The notes under the pieces: model-generated
Database searches by the model: none
Told to the model about the DNA's origin: nothing
Seen by the model: only the letters and a program-made list of their open reading frames with translations
Shown here: positions 25,159-33,742 of the stretch, in pieces
Layout of the letters: every line of letters begins with the position of its first letter
Position numbering within the stretch: position 1 is the stretch's first letter
Translations under genes and position numbers: made by a program
DNA from: Anaerolineales bacterium
GTDB taxonomy: Bacteria > Chloroflexota > Anaerolineae > Anaerolineales > Villigracilaceae
Direction of reading: 5' to 3'
DNA: 64,000 nt
Assembly: GCA_016927315.1 (NCBI GenBank)
Contig: JAFGMV010000053.1
Location: 1-64,000, forward strand

Positions 25159-25989
25159 ATGCGCACAACCAATCCTCCATCCCGTCTTCGGCAGCTGGTC
25201 AGTTTGTTGTCCTGGACACGCCACAGTTACTACCTGATGAGCGCCTTCCTGCTCACCATAGGCTTGATTATCTATATCTGGCGGCCTCTGGCTGAAGAGT
25301 ACCTTTCCTATATCGACTGGCGGGGTCCCTGGTGGCGCTACTTCGACTGGCTGCTGCTGGGAATATTCCTTTTCATGTCTTTATTGATCATTGCCCGGGC
25401 AAATCTGCGCGTCGATTGGTTAATTATCTTTATTGGAACTTTTGGCGGATTGGTGATCGAATCCTGGGGAACCCAGACCAATTTGTGGTTCTACTATACC
25501 CAAGAACGCCCGCCTTTGTGGATTATCCCGGCCTGGCCTATTGCCAGTTTATCAATCGATCGATTGGCGCGTATCCTATCCACACTGGTCGGGAAAGCCA
25601 GGCAAACCAGGGCGGGGATAAAATTGCTATACTGGATCACGTTCATTTCCTTTTATCTATTGATGCTTGTATTCGTTACTCCAACCCTTGAGAAGTCCTT
25701 TACCTGGATAGCCTTGCTGCTTTGCACGATCCTGATCTTGACCCCGACCGATCACTTCTGGGCGTTACTGCATTTCCTGGCCGGCTCGGGTTTGGGTTAT
25801 TTCCTGGAACTGTGGGGAACCACCCGTCAGTGTTGGACATACTATACCTTTCAGACGCCGCCCCTCTTTGCTGTCCTGGCGCACGGCATGGCAGCGGTTG
25901 CCTTCTGGAGAAGCGGACTGGTTTTCCAACAACTCCTGCTGCGGATACGACAAAACGCCTGTGGTTCTGTTCCAGAAACTTCAAACTAA
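25159..25989 (+). CDS. Multi-pass membrane protein with internal repeat
   Basis: A 276-residue protein with about eight hydrophobic helices. Two similar segments occur: GLVIESWGTQTNLWFYYT followed by RPPLWIIPAWPIASL (about 96-130), and GYFLELWGTTRQCWTYYT followed by TPPLFAVLAHGMAAV (about 215-250). The Glu-Trp-Gly and aromatic residues recur in both, so the protein is an internal duplication. It recalls carotenoid-related membrane proteins (lycopene cyclase/CruF-like) in its spaced acidic and aromatic residues, but I cannot assign it. The ATG lies eight bases after the tatA terminator and has no good ribosome binding site, so the true start may be downstream. Confidence 0.65.
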   Translation: MRTTNPPSRLRQLVSLLSWTRHSYYLMSAFLLTIGLIIYIWRPLAEEYLSYIDWRGPWWRYFDWLLLGIFLFMSLLIIARANLRVDWLIIFIGTFGGLVIESWGTQTNLWFYYTQERPPLWIIPAWPIASLSIDRLARILSTLVGKARQTRAGIKLLYWITFISFYLLMLVFVTPTLEKSFTWIALLLCTILILTPTDHFWALLHFLAGSGLGYFLELWGTTRQCWTYYTFQTPPLFAVLAHGMAAVAFWRSGLVFQQLLLRIRQNACGSVPETSN

Positions 25990-26068
25990 CCTTTGACTGC
26001 TGTTCTCAAACCAACATGTGGTTTCGATAAATTCAAGCACTATACGTTCTCGAATAGGATTCCTTTAC

Positions 26069-26098
26069 GTTCCGTTTTTAACCTGTTCCGTTTTAACC
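26069..26098. repeat. Direct repeat upstream of ABC operon promoter
   Basis: GTTCCGTTTTTAACC (26069-26083) is repeated, with one T fewer, as GTTCCGTTTTAACC (26085-26098). The repeats lie just upstream of the -35 at 26109, where an activator or repressor could bind. Confidence 0.6.
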
Positions 26099-26108
26099 GT
26101 TTAAACCT

Positions 26109-26137
26109 TGACAAAGCCGGTAAATCAGAATATGATA
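26109..26137 (+). promoter_or_regulatory. Promoter of the ABC export operon
   Basis: TTGACA (26109-26114), exactly 17 bases, TATGAT (26132-26137): near-consensus. The leader to the first ATG is about 155 bases and contains a small hairpin CTCACC/GGTGAG (26199-26219). Confidence 0.8.
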
Positions 26138-26299
26138 GCGCTCGAGTAATAAATATAAACTTGTAGACTAATTTATCAAATCTCATAGAAATCACGCTCT
26201 CACCAGTGTTCGAGGTGAGTATTTGAGTTTGTAAATAAAAACGAACTGTCCATCAGCATGCTTGGGGCATCTATGACAGTTACCAACACGGAGGTAAAC

Positions 26300-27529
26300 A
26301 TGGCAGTACTACTGAAAATTGCCTGGCGCAATGTCTGGCGCCAGCGCCGGAGGACATTACTGATCGCCATCGCAATGGGCGTGATCATGTCCATGCTGGT
26401 TTTATTCGACGGAGTCATAGTTGGGTTCGAGCAATCCATTTATGGAAACGCCATCCAACTGCTGGGCGGCAACATCCAGATCCATGCTCCCGGATACAAC
26501 GCCAAGACAGGACAAAATCCCCTGCTGCCGATCGATAACCCGGATGGTCTCATCCAGGCAGCAGAATCCAATCCCAATACTGTTGTTGCGGCCAAACGTA
26601 TTGTCACAGGTGGATTGGTGACCAACCGCGAAGGTGCGTTTTCGGTCTCAATTATCGGTGTGGAAACCGATAAAGAAGCCCATATCAGCCCGGTAGCAGA
26701 TAATATCATTGCCGGGCGTTACCTGAAACCCGACGACGGAGACCTGATCGTTATTGGCCAGGGTCTGGCTGCCGCCATGGATCTCAGTGTTGGTGACCGT
26801 GTCACCATGGCCGGGGGTTCCATTCATGACCAAACACGCCAGCGCACAATGATCGTGGTCGGTATCTATGATGTGGGAGTTCCCACCGTCGAGAAAGGTA
26901 TGATCTATCTGTCGCTTGCCGAGGCACAGAGCCTCTTCGGGCTGGATGGTCAGGTAACCGAAATTGTAGTGTCGCTCAAACAAATCGGGCAAGAACCTCC
27001 TGTGGTTGAACAGATCAATCGCGAGCTGCCCGGTTATGAGATCGATACCTGGGTGAACAGCATGCCCGAACTGAAACAAACCATGGATATGAAAACTTCC
27101 GTGATGAGTGTCTTCGGTATCATTTTGCTCACAGTGGCAGCCATCGGGATCCTCAACCTGCTGATGATGGCCGTTTTCGAACGCACTCGTGAGATCGGCA
27201 TCGTTGGCGCGTTGGGATTGAAGCCACGCGAGATAATGCTCATGTTCCTGCTGGAAGGCACACTGATCGGTGTTATGGGTGCTGTTCTGGGCGCCATTCT
27301 TGGGCTGACATTCACAGCAATCCTGGGTGAGATCGGTATCGATTACACACAATTTGCCGACCTGACGGAATATACTGCCCTGATCACCGGCAAGATCTAC
27401 CCGAAATTTTTGCCCCTGAAAGTACTCAATCACGCCATTACATTAGCGCTTATCGCCGCCCTGGCAGCCCTTTATCCGGCTCGTGAGGCTTCCCGGCGTG
27501 AACCTGCTGAAGCGCTGCATTACGTATAG
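26300..27529 (+). CDS. ABC transporter permease, MacB/FtsX type (first)
   Basis: A 409-residue permease: N-terminal helix (about 20-42), a large extracellular MacB-like domain (about 45-270) and three C-terminal helices in the FtsX fold, with the coupling-region motif VFERTREIGIVGALGLKPRE and the family C-terminus YPAREASRREPAEALHYV. Such proteins handle lipoproteins, peptides or drugs by mechanotransmission rather than classical channel transport. GGAGG lies five bases before the ATG at 26300; the longer frame is not supported. First gene of an operon: two permeases, one ATPase, two lipoprotein adaptors. Confidence 0.9.
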   Translation: MAVLLKIAWRNVWRQRRRTLLIAIAMGVIMSMLVLFDGVIVGFEQSIYGNAIQLLGGNIQIHAPGYNAKTGQNPLLPIDNPDGLIQAAESNPNTVVAAKRIVTGGLVTNREGAFSVSIIGVETDKEAHISPVADNIIAGRYLKPDDGDLIVIGQGLAAAMDLSVGDRVTMAGGSIHDQTRQRTMIVVGIYDVGVPTVEKGMIYLSLAEAQSLFGLDGQVTEIVVSLKQIGQEPPVVEQINRELPGYEIDTWVNSMPELKQTMDMKTSVMSVFGIILLTVAAIGILNLLMMAVFERTREIGIVGALGLKPREIMLMFLLEGTLIGVMGAVLGAILGLTFTAILGEIGIDYTQFADLTEYTALITGKIYPKFLPLKVLNHAITLALIAALAALYPAREASRREPAEALHYV

Positions 27530-27539
27530 GAGTTTCATC

Positions 27540-28754
27540 ATGATGAATTATTTCAAAATGGCTTACCGCAACCTGGGCCGTAACCGCCGCCGCTCACTGC
27601 TTTCAGCACTGGCATTGTCCATTGGCCTGGCCTTGATGCTCTTCATTGCTTCCTTCTACGAAGGTGAAATGCGCAGTTCTATGGAATCTACCCTGCGGCT
27701 TGACAGCGGCCATCTCCAGATCCGGGCTGCGGATTATGACCCCGACAAACTCAGCGTTGCCTGGGAATACCTGATCGAGAACCCGGGACAGGTCGCAGAG
27801 CAGGCAGCAAAGCTGAACCAGGTTGATGTCGCTACACCGCGCTTAATCGCCAGCGGTATCGTGGCCGTAGGAGATCAATCAGCCGGTGTAGAAATCATGG
27901 GGATCGATCCGGCCTCAAGCGCAAGCGATCCCTACCGCCGGCTGACTTCCGGCCAATTTCTGACAACAGATGATCGTGAAGGTATCCTGATCGGTTACCC
28001 GCTGGCAGATAGTCTGGGATTAAAAGCAGGAGATCAACTCAACCTGTTGGTAAACACATCCAATGGTACTGTGGATGAACAGTTTTTCACAGTACGCGGG
28101 ATCTTCACCACCGGTACAACCACCTACGACAAGGGGATCGTACTGCTGCCACTCTCCAAAGCACAGGCGTTTTCCGGTGCAGAAAATCGTGCCAGTATCA
28201 TCTTCGTGCTCTTGAAAGATCGTGAACAGGCTGGTGCGTTAGCTGCCGCATTGGAAAGCTCAAACTACCAGGTGGAAACCTGGAAAGACCTGAATGAAAT
28301 CCTGGTACTCATGGAAGATTTTTCAAACGCATACCTTCTGATCCTGAACCTGATCGTGGTCGGTGTAACCGCCACTGTGATCGTGAATACCCTGGTCATG
28401 TCCGTTTTCGAACGCACACGTGAAATCGGGATCCTGACCGCCATTGGCATGAAGGGCCGTCAGATCTCAGCCCTGTTCCTAACGGAAGCCAGTATCCTGG
28501 CCCTGGGCGGCATTGCCTTCGGCCTGCTGCTCGGCTGGGGTCTCTCAGCCTACTTTGGCAGGGTGGGCATCTACTTTGGAGACCTGGGAATGACCGGCTT
28601 CTTGATAGGAGACCGCATCTATACATACCTGACACTGAGTGACAGCCTCTATCTGACTGTCATGACCCTTATCATCACCCTGTTCGCTTCACTCTATCCC
28701 GCCCGGCTGGCCTCCCGCATGGAACCAGTCGAAGCCCTGCATGGCTCAGATTAG
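27540..28754 (+). CDS. ABC transporter permease, MacB/FtsX type (second)
   Basis: A 404-residue paralogue of the preceding permease, with the same layout: NLGRNRRRSLLSALALSIGLA helix, an extracellular domain, three C-terminal helices, VFERTREIGILTAIGMKGRQ and YPARLASRMEPVEALHG. TAGGAGTTTCATC precedes the double ATG at 27540; the longer frame overlaps the first permease and is rejected. The two probably form a heterodimer, each contributing one half of the membrane part. Confidence 0.9.
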   Translation: MMNYFKMAYRNLGRNRRRSLLSALALSIGLALMLFIASFYEGEMRSSMESTLRLDSGHLQIRAADYDPDKLSVAWEYLIENPGQVAEQAAKLNQVDVATPRLIASGIVAVGDQSAGVEIMGIDPASSASDPYRRLTSGQFLTTDDREGILIGYPLADSLGLKAGDQLNLLVNTSNGTVDEQFFTVRGIFTTGTTTYDKGIVLLPLSKAQAFSGAENRASIIFVLLKDREQAGALAAALESSNYQVETWKDLNEILVLMEDFSNAYLLILNLIVVGVTATVIVNTLVMSVFERTREIGILTAIGMKGRQISALFLTEASILALGGIAFGLLLGWGLSAYFGRVGIYFGDLGMTGFLIGDRIYTYLTLSDSLYLTVMTLIITLFASLYPARLASRMEPVEALHGSD

Positions 28755-28778
28755 GGTGTTCCCTAAAGGAGAAATATC

Positions 28779-29465
28779 ATGGAAGTCGCTAAATTAACAG
28801 ATGTTACACGCATTTACAAAATCGGTGAAGTAGAAACCCACGCCGTGAATGGGATTACCCTTTCCATCAAAAGTGGTGAATTCACCGCCCTGGTCGGTCC
28901 GTCCGGTTCCGGGAAAACCACGCTTTTACAGCTGATCGGTTGTCTCGACCAACCTACCTCCGGCCAGGTTGTGATCAACGGCATGGAGACCACCGGTCTC
29001 AGTCGAAATCAACGCGCCGACTTACGAAAAGGCGCCATCGGCTTTGTATTTCAGTTCTTTGCGCTGATCCCCACCCTGACGGCCTACGAGAATATTGAAA
29101 TGCCGCTCCTGCTCTCAGGCAAAGGTAATGGAAAACGGACCCAACGCGTCAAGGAATTACTGGAAGACGTAGACATGACCGACCGTGCCAACCACCGCCC
29201 CGACCAATTGAGCGGCGGCCAGCAGCAGCGGGTGGCCGTCGCCCGGGCCCTGGCAACCAATCCGAAAATGATCCTGGCCGACGAGCCAACTGCTAACCTG
29301 GACACCGAAAATGGCGAACAGGTTATGGAGATTATGAAGCGGTTGAACAAAGAAACAGATACGACCTTTATATTCGCTACCCACGACCCGCGCGTGATCA
29401 AATACGCTACACGGGTAATTACCCTGGAAGACGGCAAGATCGTAAAGGACAGCAAAGAAGCCTAA
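28779..29465 (+). CDS. ABC transporter ATP-binding protein, MacB/LolD type
   Basis: A 228-residue ATPase. Walker [10 protein letters not shown] (about 40-48), Q-loop [20 protein letters not shown], signature [15 protein letters not shown], Walker [13 protein letters not shown] and H-loop TFIFATHDP. Typical of the MacB/LolD branch that pairs with FtsX-type permeases. AAAGGAG lies upstream of the ATG. It powers the two neighbouring permeases from the cytoplasmic side. Confidence 0.95.
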   Translation: MEVAKLTDVTRIYKIGEVETHAVNGITLSIKSGEFTALVGPSGSGKTTLLQLIGCLDQPTSGQVVINGMETTGLSRNQRADLRKGAIGFVFQFFALIPTLTAYENIEMPLLLSGKGNGKRTQRVKELLEDVDMTDRANHRPDQLSGGQQQRVAVARALATNPKMILADEPTANLDTENGEQVMEIMKRLNKETDTTFIFATHDPRVIKYATRVITLEDGKIVKDSKEA

Positions 29466-29488
29466 GCTAAGCTGTCAGGAGGAATACA

Positions 29489-30280
29489 ATGAAAAAAACT
29501 ATTTTGATTGTGGCAGTAATCCTGCTGCCGGTATTGGCTGCCTGTGGTACCGGATCTGAACTCCAGACCGAGGCGGTTCCAACCCTTGTGCTAGAAACCA
29601 ATTCAACTGGATCAAGCGCTGCGCCTGTTTCGGCTTCAGCAGAGATCGTGCCAGCTCTTGATGTTCAGTTAAGTTTTCCACTGACCGGGACTGTGACAAG
29701 CGTTGAAATTGAACCCGGCGATACGGTTGCGGCCGGCCAGACCCTGGCGACAATCGACGCCAAAGTACTGGAAGCCAGGGTTTCCGAAGCGGAAGCCAAC
29801 CTGGCCGCAGCCGAAACGAAGGTCCGTTACCTGCAGCGCATCCAGACATACGTAGAAGATCTGGATGCAGCCCAGGCAGAAGTAGACCGCTCCCAGGCTG
29901 CCCTGGATGCTGCAAAAGAAAACCTCAAACAGGCGGCTTTGATCTCACCCATCGCTGGGACAGTTGTCACCGTTGATATGGCCCCCGGAGAAACGGTCAC
30001 GCCCGGCTTCGTGGTAACCATCATTGGGGACCTGACCCGATATAAAATAGAAACGACCGACCTAAGTGAACGGGATGTTCCCAGAGTCAGTCCCGGGCAT
30101 AGCGCCAGTGTATATATCGAAGCCCTCAACCAGACCATCGGTGGGAAAGTTGTCGATGTCGCGCGCCAGGCTTCCACCATTGGAGGTGATGTGGTCTTCA
30201 CTGTTACGATCGAACTTGATGAACAACTGCCCGGCCTTCGTTGGGGAATGAGCGCCGAAGTCGAAATCGAAGTCGAGTGA
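29489..30280 (+). CDS. HlyD/MacA-type adaptor lipoprotein (first)
   Basis: A 263-residue protein with a lipoprotein signal ending in LLPVLAACG (Cys19). After a short linker come the biotinyl-lipoyl halves (PLTGTVTSVEIEPGDTVAAGQTLATID and AALISPIAGTVVTVDMAPGETV, each written here in part), flanking a short coiled hairpin (about 90-150), then a beta-barrel domain ending LRWGMSAEVEIEVE. MacA-like adaptors normally bridge to TolC. The hairpin is short and no TolC is present, as expected if the cell has no outer membrane. Confidence 0.85.
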   Translation: MKKTILIVAVILLPVLAACGTGSELQTEAVPTLVLETNSTGSSAAPVSASAEIVPALDVQLSFPLTGTVTSVEIEPGDTVAAGQTLATIDAKVLEARVSEAEANLAAAETKVRYLQRIQTYVEDLDAAQAEVDRSQAALDAAKENLKQAALISPIAGTVVTVDMAPGETVTPGFVVTIIGDLTRYKIETTDLSERDVPRVSPGHSASVYIEALNQTIGGKVVDVARQASTIGGDVVFTVTIELDEQLPGLRWGMSAEVEIEVE

Positions 30281-30303
30281 GCCGCAAACCCTGGAGGAAT
30301 CTT

Positions 30304-31098
30304 ATGAAAACAAATCGCGGTTTTCTGGTTCTGTTAACAATTGTGGTAATTGCAGGTTGTGGACAGGCGCCTGCTGAGACCCCTGCCCCGGCTGTGACAG
30401 AAGCAGCACCCCCAGAAATCAAATCGATCAGCGGACAGGTGATTGCATCTGGCGAAGTCGTACCGGTCCTCACCTCAGAACTCAGTTTTTCGATCGCCGG
30501 CCCGGTTAAGGATATCACGGTAAAAGCCGGGGATGTGGTAAAGGCTGGACAACCCCTGGTATCGCTGGACATGCCAGCTCTGGAAGGGGCTATCCCCCAG
30601 GCAGAAGCGTCTATCCGTGGGCTCCAGGCAGACGTGAATTATTACTCTGTTTCCCGTAAGTATAAGCCGCCCGAAAGGCGCGAGCTGGCAGAAGCCCGGG
30701 TTGCTGAAGCACAGGCCGTTCTCGCTTCTGCACAGGCCTCCCTGGCCCAGGCAACCATGCAGGCTCCCTTTGACGGAACGATTGTATCTATAGAAGTCCA
30801 ACCCGGCGAGATGGTTCAGCCTGGTCAGGTTGTCATCCTGCTGGCAAACCTTGAGAATTTACAGATCGAAACAACCGACCTGAGCGAACTGAACATAGCG
30901 CAAGTCCGGGTTGGACAGGATGCAACCGTTTATATTGAGGCGCTCGACCAGGAATTTCCCGGAAGCGTGACCCAAATAGCCCCCCGGGCAACCGAAAAGA
31001 GCGGTGATTTGGTCTTCATGGTTACGATCACGCTTGATAAAACATTGCCGGATCTCCGCTGGGGCATGAGTACAGAAGTCAATATTGATGTCAAGTAA
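30304..31098 (+). CDS. HlyD/MacA-type adaptor lipoprotein (second)
   Basis: A 264-residue paralogue of the preceding protein. The signal ends TIVVIAGCG (lipidated Cys). It shares the lipoyl halves (VKDITVKAGDVVKAGQPLVSLD, broken by the hairpin, and GTIVSIEVQPGEMVQPGQ) and the final LRWGMSTEVNIDVK. GAGGAATCTT precedes the ATG at 30304. Having two adaptors for two permeases suggests one adaptor per permease. The operon ends at the terminator just downstream. Confidence 0.85.
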   Translation: MKTNRGFLVLLTIVVIAGCGQAPAETPAPAVTEAAPPEIKSISGQVIASGEVVPVLTSELSFSIAGPVKDITVKAGDVVKAGQPLVSLDMPALEGAIPQAEASIRGLQADVNYYSVSRKYKPPERRELAEARVAEAQAVLASAQASLAQATMQAPFDGTIVSIEVQPGEMVQPGQVVILLANLENLQIETTDLSELNIAQVRVGQDATVYIEALDQEFPGSVTQIAPRATEKSGDLVFMVTITLDKTLPDLRWGMSTEVNIDVK

Positions 31099-31122
31099 GA
31101 ATACAATTGAAAATAAACCCAA

Positions 31123-31153
31123 AACAGGCTCCGCTGATCGGAGCCTGTTTTTT
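31123..31153 (+). terminator. Terminator of ABC operon
   Basis: AACAGGCTCCG/CGGAGCCTGTT, perfect 11-bp stem, loop CTGAT, six T. Confidence 0.93.
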
Positions 31154-31220
31154 ATCCACTCCCGTTGGAACAACCTCCTGATCATAAGAGAAAACCTTTC
31201 AAGGTTGTGAACCGTTGGCC

Positions 31221-31253
31221 TTGACACCTGCAGCCAGGTGAAGTATTTATAAT
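31221..31253 (+). promoter_or_regulatory. Promoter of tetR gene
   Basis: TTGACA (31221-31226) with TATTTA (31244-31249, 17-base spacer) or TATAAT (31248-31253, 21-base spacer). The operator palindrome starts at 31252, on the end of the -10 region. Confidence 0.65.
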
Positions 31254-31269
31254 ACCGACCGGTCGGTAT
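31252..31269. promoter_or_regulatory. TetR-type operator
   Basis: ATACCGACCGGTCGGTAT, a perfect 18-bp palindrome of the CCGACCGGTCGG type used by many TetR proteins. It overlaps the -10 and start region of the tetR promoter, so autorepression is expected. Confidence 0.88.
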
Positions 31270-31300
31270 GTTTTTTGTCGACTGTGTTTCCCCTCTTTTT

Positions 31301-31333
31301 CATTCCCATCTCTCGACAAAAGAGATGGGAATG
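31301..31333 (+). other. 13-bp hairpin in tetR leader
   Basis: CATTCCCATCTCT/AGAGATGGGAATG with loop CGACAAA, no T run after it. It lies in the 5' leader, 28 bases before the ATG; an mRNA stability or translation element, or a second operator, is possible. Confidence 0.6.
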
Positions 31334-31361
31334 AGGCATTCTATTTCAGGAGAAAACCAGC

Positions 31362-31964
31362 ATGCAGCAGCGCAGTGAGATCACCCGCAAGCGGATAATG
31401 GAAGCAGCCACGAGACTCTTCGCCAACGCCGGTTATAACGCAACCAGTGTTGACCAGATATGTAAAGAGGCTGGCGTCAGCAAAGGAGCCTTCTACCACC
31501 ACTTTTCCTCCAAGCAAGCCATTTTCGTGGCGCTGTTCGAAGATTGGATTGTTGCCCTTGATGATGGCATGAAAGAAATGCACAAGGAGAATATCCCACA
31601 AACACTGCTCTACCTGACCAACATGATCCCGTTAATCTTCGAAACAGCCGACGAACACCTGCCAATCGTGCTGGAATACTGGCTCCTGGCCGGTCACGAT
31701 GAGGTTATTCGCGCTGCCATCCTGGCCCCCTACCGTCATTATCAGGATCTATTTGCCAAACTGATCGAAGAAGGCATGGCTGAAGGCACACTCAAAACGA
31801 TTAATCCACAAGCCGCAGCCCAGGTAATTGTCTCCCTGGCCGTGGGACTGTTGATTCAAGGAATTCTTGATCCAAAAGGCGCCGACTGGCAAAAGGTTGC
31901 CAGTGAAAGTATCCAGATCCTGATGAATGGATTAGGTAAAGAAGATATCGGCCTTTCACTTTAA
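31362..31964 (+). CDS. TetR-family repressor
   Basis: A 200-residue regulator: N-terminal HTH (about 8-55) with AATRLFANAGYNATSVDQIC and KGAFYHHFSSKQAIFVAL, then an all-helical ligand domain. CAGGAGAAAACCAGC precedes the ATG. It probably represses its own promoter through the palindrome 31252-31269. Control of the ABC operon upstream is plausible from position, but no copy of the operator is seen at the ABC promoter (26109), so a direct link is not supported. The epimerase gene starts 25 bases after its stop and is probably co-transcribed and co-regulated. Confidence 0.93.
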   Translation: MQQRSEITRKRIMEAATRLFANAGYNATSVDQICKEAGVSKGAFYHHFSSKQAIFVALFEDWIVALDDGMKEMHKENIPQTLLYLTNMIPLIFETADEHLPIVLEYWLLAGHDEVIRAAILAPYRHYQDLFAKLIEEGMAEGTLKTINPQAAAQVIVSLAVGLLIQGILDPKGADWQKVASESIQILMNGLGKEDIGLSL

Positions 31965-31989
31965 TCAGGTTATTTTATAAGGAGAAACA

Positions 31990-32994
31990 ATGATCCTGGT
32001 CACCGGGGCAACCGGACATATCGGTAATGTACTGGTACGTAAATTAGCAGAAAAAGGAAAAAGGGTTCGAGCCCTGGTCTGGAGCGGGGAAGACACATCC
32101 CCATTGGATGGCCTGGGAGTGGAAATGGTCGAGGGAAATGTTCTGGAACCCAAAAGCCTGGAACTCGCGTTAAATGGGATCGACACCGTCTATCACCTGG
32201 CCGGAGTGATCTCTATCATGCCAGGGAATGATCCACTGGTCTGGAAAGTCAACGTCGAGGGCACCCGGAATGTAATCGAGGCCGCCCGCAAGGCTGCCAT
32301 CCGGCGCCTGGTATACACCAGTTCTATCCATGCCCTGACCCGGGCTCCACACGGCGTCAAGATCGACGAAAGCCTGCCTTTCGATCCTGATAATCCTTAT
32401 GGCGCCTATGACCGCTCCAAGGCTGCCGCCAGCCTGGAAGTACAAAAAGCGATCAGGGAAGGATTGGATGCAGTCATTGTATGCCCAACCGGCGTTATTG
32501 GACCCTATGATTTTCGTAGATCAGAAGTTGGGAATATCATCCAGCAGGCAGCCTTTCGAAAACCACAATTCTATGTCGACGGGGCGTATGACTTTGTGGA
32601 TGTGCGTGATGTTGCCGAAGGCATGACGCTGGCCGAAGAAAAAGGTCGCAGCGGTGAGAGCTATATCCTGGGCGGTTACAAGATATCTGTTCGCTACCTG
32701 TTGGAAACTGTTCGTGAGGTCAGTGGCCGGGCATTTACCAGTATCAAAATCCCCTTCGAACTGGCCGAACTGGCCGCCAGGTTTACACCATCCTATTATC
32801 GACTGACAAACACCAAACCGCGCTTTACTCCCTATTCGCTGGAAGTCTTACAAAGCAATTCGAATATCAGCCATGAGAAAGCAGCCCTGGAACTGGGATA
32901 CAAACCTCGCGGCCTGTACGATTCAATCTCCGATACTGTGCATTGGTTCATTGACGCTGCCAACCAGAAGCTCGCCAAAAGCCTGTCAAATTAA
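31990..32994 (+). CDS. NAD-dependent epimerase/dehydratase (extended SDR)
   Basis: A 334-residue extended short-chain dehydrogenase: NAD motif TGATGHIGN (6-14), NVEGTRNVIEAARKA, and the catalytic Ser-Tyr-Lys triad as TSSIHAL and YGAYDRSKA. Similar to dihydroflavonol-4-reductase-like and nucleoside-diphosphate-sugar epimerase proteins; substrate unknown. ATAAGGAGAAACA precedes the ATG. Downstream of tetR, so likely under the same operator. Confidence 0.88.
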   Translation: MILVTGATGHIGNVLVRKLAEKGKRVRALVWSGEDTSPLDGLGVEMVEGNVLEPKSLELALNGIDTVYHLAGVISIMPGNDPLVWKVNVEGTRNVIEAARKAAIRRLVYTSSIHALTRAPHGVKIDESLPFDPDNPYGAYDRSKAAASLEVQKAIREGLDAVIVCPTGVIGPYDFRRSEVGNIIQQAAFRKPQFYVDGAYDFVDVRDVAEGMTLAEEKGRSGESYILGGYKISVRYLLETVREVSGRAFTSIKIPFELAELAARFTPSYYRLTNTKPRFTPYSLEVLQSNSNISHEKAALELGYKPRGLYDSISDTVHWFIDAANQKLAKSLSN

Positions 32995-33113
32995 CACGGC
33001 TGCCAGGTATCCTTTACACAACCACACCCGGATGCGTATGACCCGTCCGGCTCAGAGTATTCCTTTTTGGGTTTCTCTACTGGGGGAACTTTGAGGCAAA
33101 GAATTGGTAAGCT

Positions 33114-33630
33114 AAGGCCGTGGTCATCACCGGAGCTTCAAGTGGTATCGGGACAGCTACTGCCAGGAAGCTGGCAGAGAAAAACAAACAGTTGGTTCTG
33201 GTTGCCCACCGCCTGGAATGCCTGCAAGAACTGGCCCGGCAACTTTGAGACCCTGGCGGGAAAGCGGAAATTCTAATTGTAGACCCGACCCAGGAACATG
33301 ATCGCAGGAAAGTTCTGGAGCGAGTCAGGATATCTGTGATGGGCAGATATCCTGACTCAACAACGCCGGCGTCGGCTGGTATGGTACGGTCACGAGATGA
33401 ACAGGGAGACGGCCTGGCAAATGCTGCAGATCAATGTAGAAGCGGTTGTGCAGTTGAGCCTTTTTTTTGAGGGAATGCAAAAACGTAATTTTGGGCGCAT
33501 TCTCAATAATGACTCAATCTCAGGCGGCCTGCCCAGCCAGGGAATCGCCCTGTACGGCTCCATCAAAGCCTTCCTGGACAATTTCACCGCAGTTCTTGAC
33601 AGGGAGTTGGAAAACCACGGGTTCGTGTGA
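33114..33630 (+). pseudogene. Decayed short-chain dehydrogenase (SDR)
   Basis: Two SDR fragments in different frames. The first (from 33114) reads AVVITGASSGIGTATARKLA and ends in a TGA after LARQL. The second (from about 33395) reads NRETAWQMLQINVEAVVQLS, then the Ser/YxxxK region NNDSISGGLPSQGIALYGSIKAF. Between them lie a stop, a frameshift around 33379-33393 where TGGTATGG and TACGG look like a small duplication, and a 15-bp inverted repeat. No start codon or ribosome binding site remains. Classic SDRs are about 250 residues; the gene is dead. Confidence 0.85.
33322..33358. repeat. Perfect 15-bp inverted repeat inside SDR pseudogene
   Basis: GAGTCAGGATATCTG, loop TGATGGG, then CAGATATCCTGACTC. 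The repeat replaces the region where an SDR would carry its NNAG segment lead-in, so it looks like a fold-back (inverted) duplication that helped break the gene. Confidence 0.8.
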
Positions 33631-33742
33631 GTAGCGTGCAGTCGAAGAGTCTCGAAATTTCAGTGTCTGAGATCATCACCCGCACCCGCTGTCCCCAGGA
33701 TGACATTTTAATACGGGTTGCAGCCAGCCAGATCGGCGAAGG

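Noticed and set aside
26648-27433. Minus-strand frame of 261 residues under the first ABC permease
   Set aside because: His/Gln/Asp-rich low-quality translation, antisense to a clear permease.
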